Below, piece by piece: positions 27,105-28,585 of a stretch of DNA of 28,585 nucleotides. Numbering within the stretch: position 1 is the first letter of the stretch; every line of letters starts with the position of its first letter. The notes beneath the pieces are model-generated. The model did no database searches and was not told the origin of the DNA. It saw only the letters and a program-made list of their open reading frames with translations. The translations under genes were made by a program, and so were the position numbers. This DNA is from a virus, in IMG/VR virus record IMGVR_UViG_3300032092_000181, positions 1-28,585 of that record; one strand, given 5' to 3'.

Positions 27105-28554
27105 CCCGCTGGCGTTCGTGCTGCTGACCTACCCGTGGGGTGAGCCGGGTACGCCGCTGGAAAACTTCCAAGGGCCGCGCAAATGGCAGCGTGCGGTGCT
27201 GGCCGACATCCGCGACCACATCAAGGACAACGGCGGCAAGGTGGACTACGACACCTTCCGCAAGGCGGTGGCGTCGGGCCGCGGGATTGGCAAGTCGGCG
27301 CTGGTCAGTTGGCTGGTGCATTGGATGCTGTCCACGCGCATCGGCAGCACGACCATTGTGTCGGCTAACTCGGAAGCGCAGCTACGGTCGGTGACCTGGG
27401 CCGAGATTACCAAATGGCTGGCGATGGCCATGAACAGCCACTGGTTCGAGATCGCCGCCACACGCATCATGCCGGCCAAGTGGATCACGGAACTGGTCGA
27501 GCGCGACCTGAAGAAAGGCACGCGCTATTGGGCCGTCGAGGGCCGGCTGTGGTCGGAGGAGAACCCGGACGCCTACGCCGGGGTTCACAACTGGGACGGC
27601 GTAATGCTGATCTTCGACGAGGCCAGCGGTATCCCCGACAGCATCTGGTCGGTGTCGGACGGCTTCTTTACAGAGAACACGCCGCACCGCTTTCACGTCG
27701 CGTTCTCTAACCCGCGACGCAACACCGGCTACTTCTACGAGACGTTCAACAGCAAGCGGGCGTTCTGGCGCACGCGCAACATCGACGCGCGCGAGGTCGA
27801 GGGAACCGACAAGAACCTGTACCAGCGCATCATCGACGAGTATGGCGCAGACAGCTACCAGGCCAACGTCGAGGTCTACGGTCAGTTCCCGTCAGAAGGC
27901 GACGACCAGTTCATTCCGGTCAATCTGGTAGACGACGCCATGAAGCGGCCTAGGCTAAAGGACGAGTCGGCACCGATTACCATCGGCGTTGATCCGGCGC
28001 GGTTCGGATCGGATGCCACCGTCATCGCGGTGCGGCAGGGACGCGATATAGTCGCCATCAAGCGTCTGCGCGGCGCTGACACGATGGAGGTGGTCGGCCA
28101 CGTCATCGAAGCCATTGAGGAATACAAGCCTGCGCTGACCGTCATCGACGAGGGCGGCCTAGGTGCAGGCGTGGTGGATCGGCTGAAGGAGCAGCGGTAC
28201 AAGGTGCGCGGCGTCAACTTCGGCAACAAGGCGCAGAAGCAGCTTATGTACGGCAACAAGCGGGCTGAGATGTGGGGCGCCATGCGCGAGTGGCTCAAGA
28301 CAGCCAGCGTGCCGAACGACCGCTTCCTGAAATCCGACCTGATCGGGCCGAAGACGAAGCCGGACAGCAAGGGGACGCTGTTCCTTGAGTCCAAGAAGGA
28401 TATGAAGGCCCGCGGGCTGGCGTCACCCGACGCTGCCGACGCCATCGCGGTGACGTTCGCGTTCCCAGTGGCGCACAGAGAAGGGCGCGTTGACAAAAAA
28501 CGCAGCGGCGGATATTCTCCCGGCGGAGTTGCCAATTCTTGGATGGGCAGTTAA
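27028..28554 (+). CDS. terL: Terminase large subunit (packaging ATPase and nuclease)
   Basis: 508 residues from GTG 27028, with AGAGGA 8 nt upstream. ATPase: Walker A SGRGIGKSA (83-91), Walker B MLIFDE (193-198). The adenine-binding region KWQRAVLADI lies at 52-61. Nuclease (RNase H-like): GVDPARFGSDATVIAV (320-335, D322), TVIDEGGLGAG (371-381, D374), and ASPDAADAIAV (465-475, D468/D471). The motor translocates DNA into the procapsid and cuts it. The length and motif set are normal. Large-subunit type could be used to predict packaging strategy (headful or other) but not by eye. Confidence 0.93.
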   Translation: MQQPIYSAQDEMALMSRLWSPAIKDDPLAFVLLTYPWGEPGTPLENFQGPRKWQRAVLADIRDHIKDNGGKVDYDTFRKAVASGRGIGKSALVSWLVHWMLSTRIGSTTIVSANSEAQLRSVTWAEITKWLAMAMNSHWFEIAATRIMPAKWITELVERDLKKGTRYWAVEGRLWSEENPDAYAGVHNWDGVMLIFDEASGIPDSIWSVSDGFFTENTPHRFHVAFSNPRRNTGYFYETFNSKRAFWRTRNIDAREVEGTDKNLYQRIIDEYGADSYQANVEVYGQFPSEGDDQFIPVNLVDDAMKRPRLKDESAPITIGVDPARFGSDATVIAVRQGRDIVAIKRLRGADTMEVVGHVIEAIEEYKPALTVIDEGGLGAGVVDRLKEQRYKVRGVNFGNKAQKQLMYGNKRAEMWGAMREWLKTASVPNDRFLKSDLIGPKTKPDSKGTLFLESKKDMKARGLASPDAADAIAVTFAFPVAHREGRVDKKRSGGYSPGGVANSWMGS

Positions 28555-28558
28555 CGCA

Positions 28559-28585
28559 ATGGCCGACAAGAAAAAGTCTGTTTCG
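28559..28585 (+). CDS. Start of next gene (probably portal), cut by window end
   Basis: ATG 28559 opens MADKKKSVS and runs to the window edge, 4 nt after the terL stop. A portal protein gene normally follows terL in this phage type; nine residues are too few to confirm it. Confidence 0.4.

Overview
The window is part of the genome of a tailed, podovirus-like phage of a Gram-negative host. Evidence for this is a P22 gp10-type tail hub protein, three consecutive P22-type ejection proteins, a P22-tailspike-type head-binding domain, a large terminase, and a lysis cassette that includes a two-gene spanin pair, which is only needed where there is an outer membrane. The DNA is GC-rich with strong third-position GC bias in most genes, consistent with a proteobacterial (perhaps alphaproteobacterial) host; the host genus cannot be read from the sequence. 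No integrase, tRNA gene or CRISPR array was seen. Portal, scaffold and coat genes are absent and presumably lie outside the window: the portal probably starts at 28559, and the tail fibre cut at base 1 comes from the other side.

Layout. (1) 1-10368, plus strand: tail and virion genes. Two related fibre plus small-adhesin cassettes flank the gp10-like hub, followed by a small virion-associated protein, a sulfotransferase-GNAT fusion and three ejection proteins. (2) 10385-12585, plus strand: a small membrane protein, a metallophosphoesterase, a 20-residue coupling peptide, an M15 endolysin, a holin-like protein and overlapping Rz/Rz1 spanins. (3) 12586-25809, minus strand: a compact early operon whose genes mostly overlap by 4 nt. 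Read leftwards from the control region it holds small accessory genes, a Cas4/RecB-type nuclease (DUF2800), a conserved protein of unknown function, a QueD-like protein beside a TGT/DpdA-like protein, family A DNA polymerase, primase-helicase, VRR-NUC nuclease, C5 cytosine methyltransferase, SNF2-type helicase, DUF3310 and small proteins. (4) 25810-26606: a divergent, repeat-rich non-coding control region. (5) 26607-28585, plus strand: terminase small and large subunits and the start of the next gene.

The most notable element is a type II hammerhead ribozyme on the minus strand at 25079-25143, inside the early operon. All core nucleotides are present, stem III is perfect, stem I has nine positions, and the stem I loop is perfectly complementary to bases just 3' of the short stem II, giving a pseudoknot. 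Predicted self-cleavage would fall 61 nt upstream of the start codon of the next gene and would split the polycistronic early mRNA. Other points of interest are the control region (five copies of a 12-bp motif, six 8-bp tandem repeats, eleven GATC sites in about 160 bp, a G-quadruplex motif and a 23-bp A/T block), a second long same-strand reading frame inside the methyltransferase gene, the QueD-like protein without its catalytic cysteine next to a DpdA-like protein, and two genes with promoter-like boxes placed as if for leaderless transcripts.

How the parts probably work together: the leftward operon takes over replication, recombination and DNA modification; the rightward genes package DNA, build the tail and lyse the cell. 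All functional calls come from motifs and remembered families; no database search or folding program was run.
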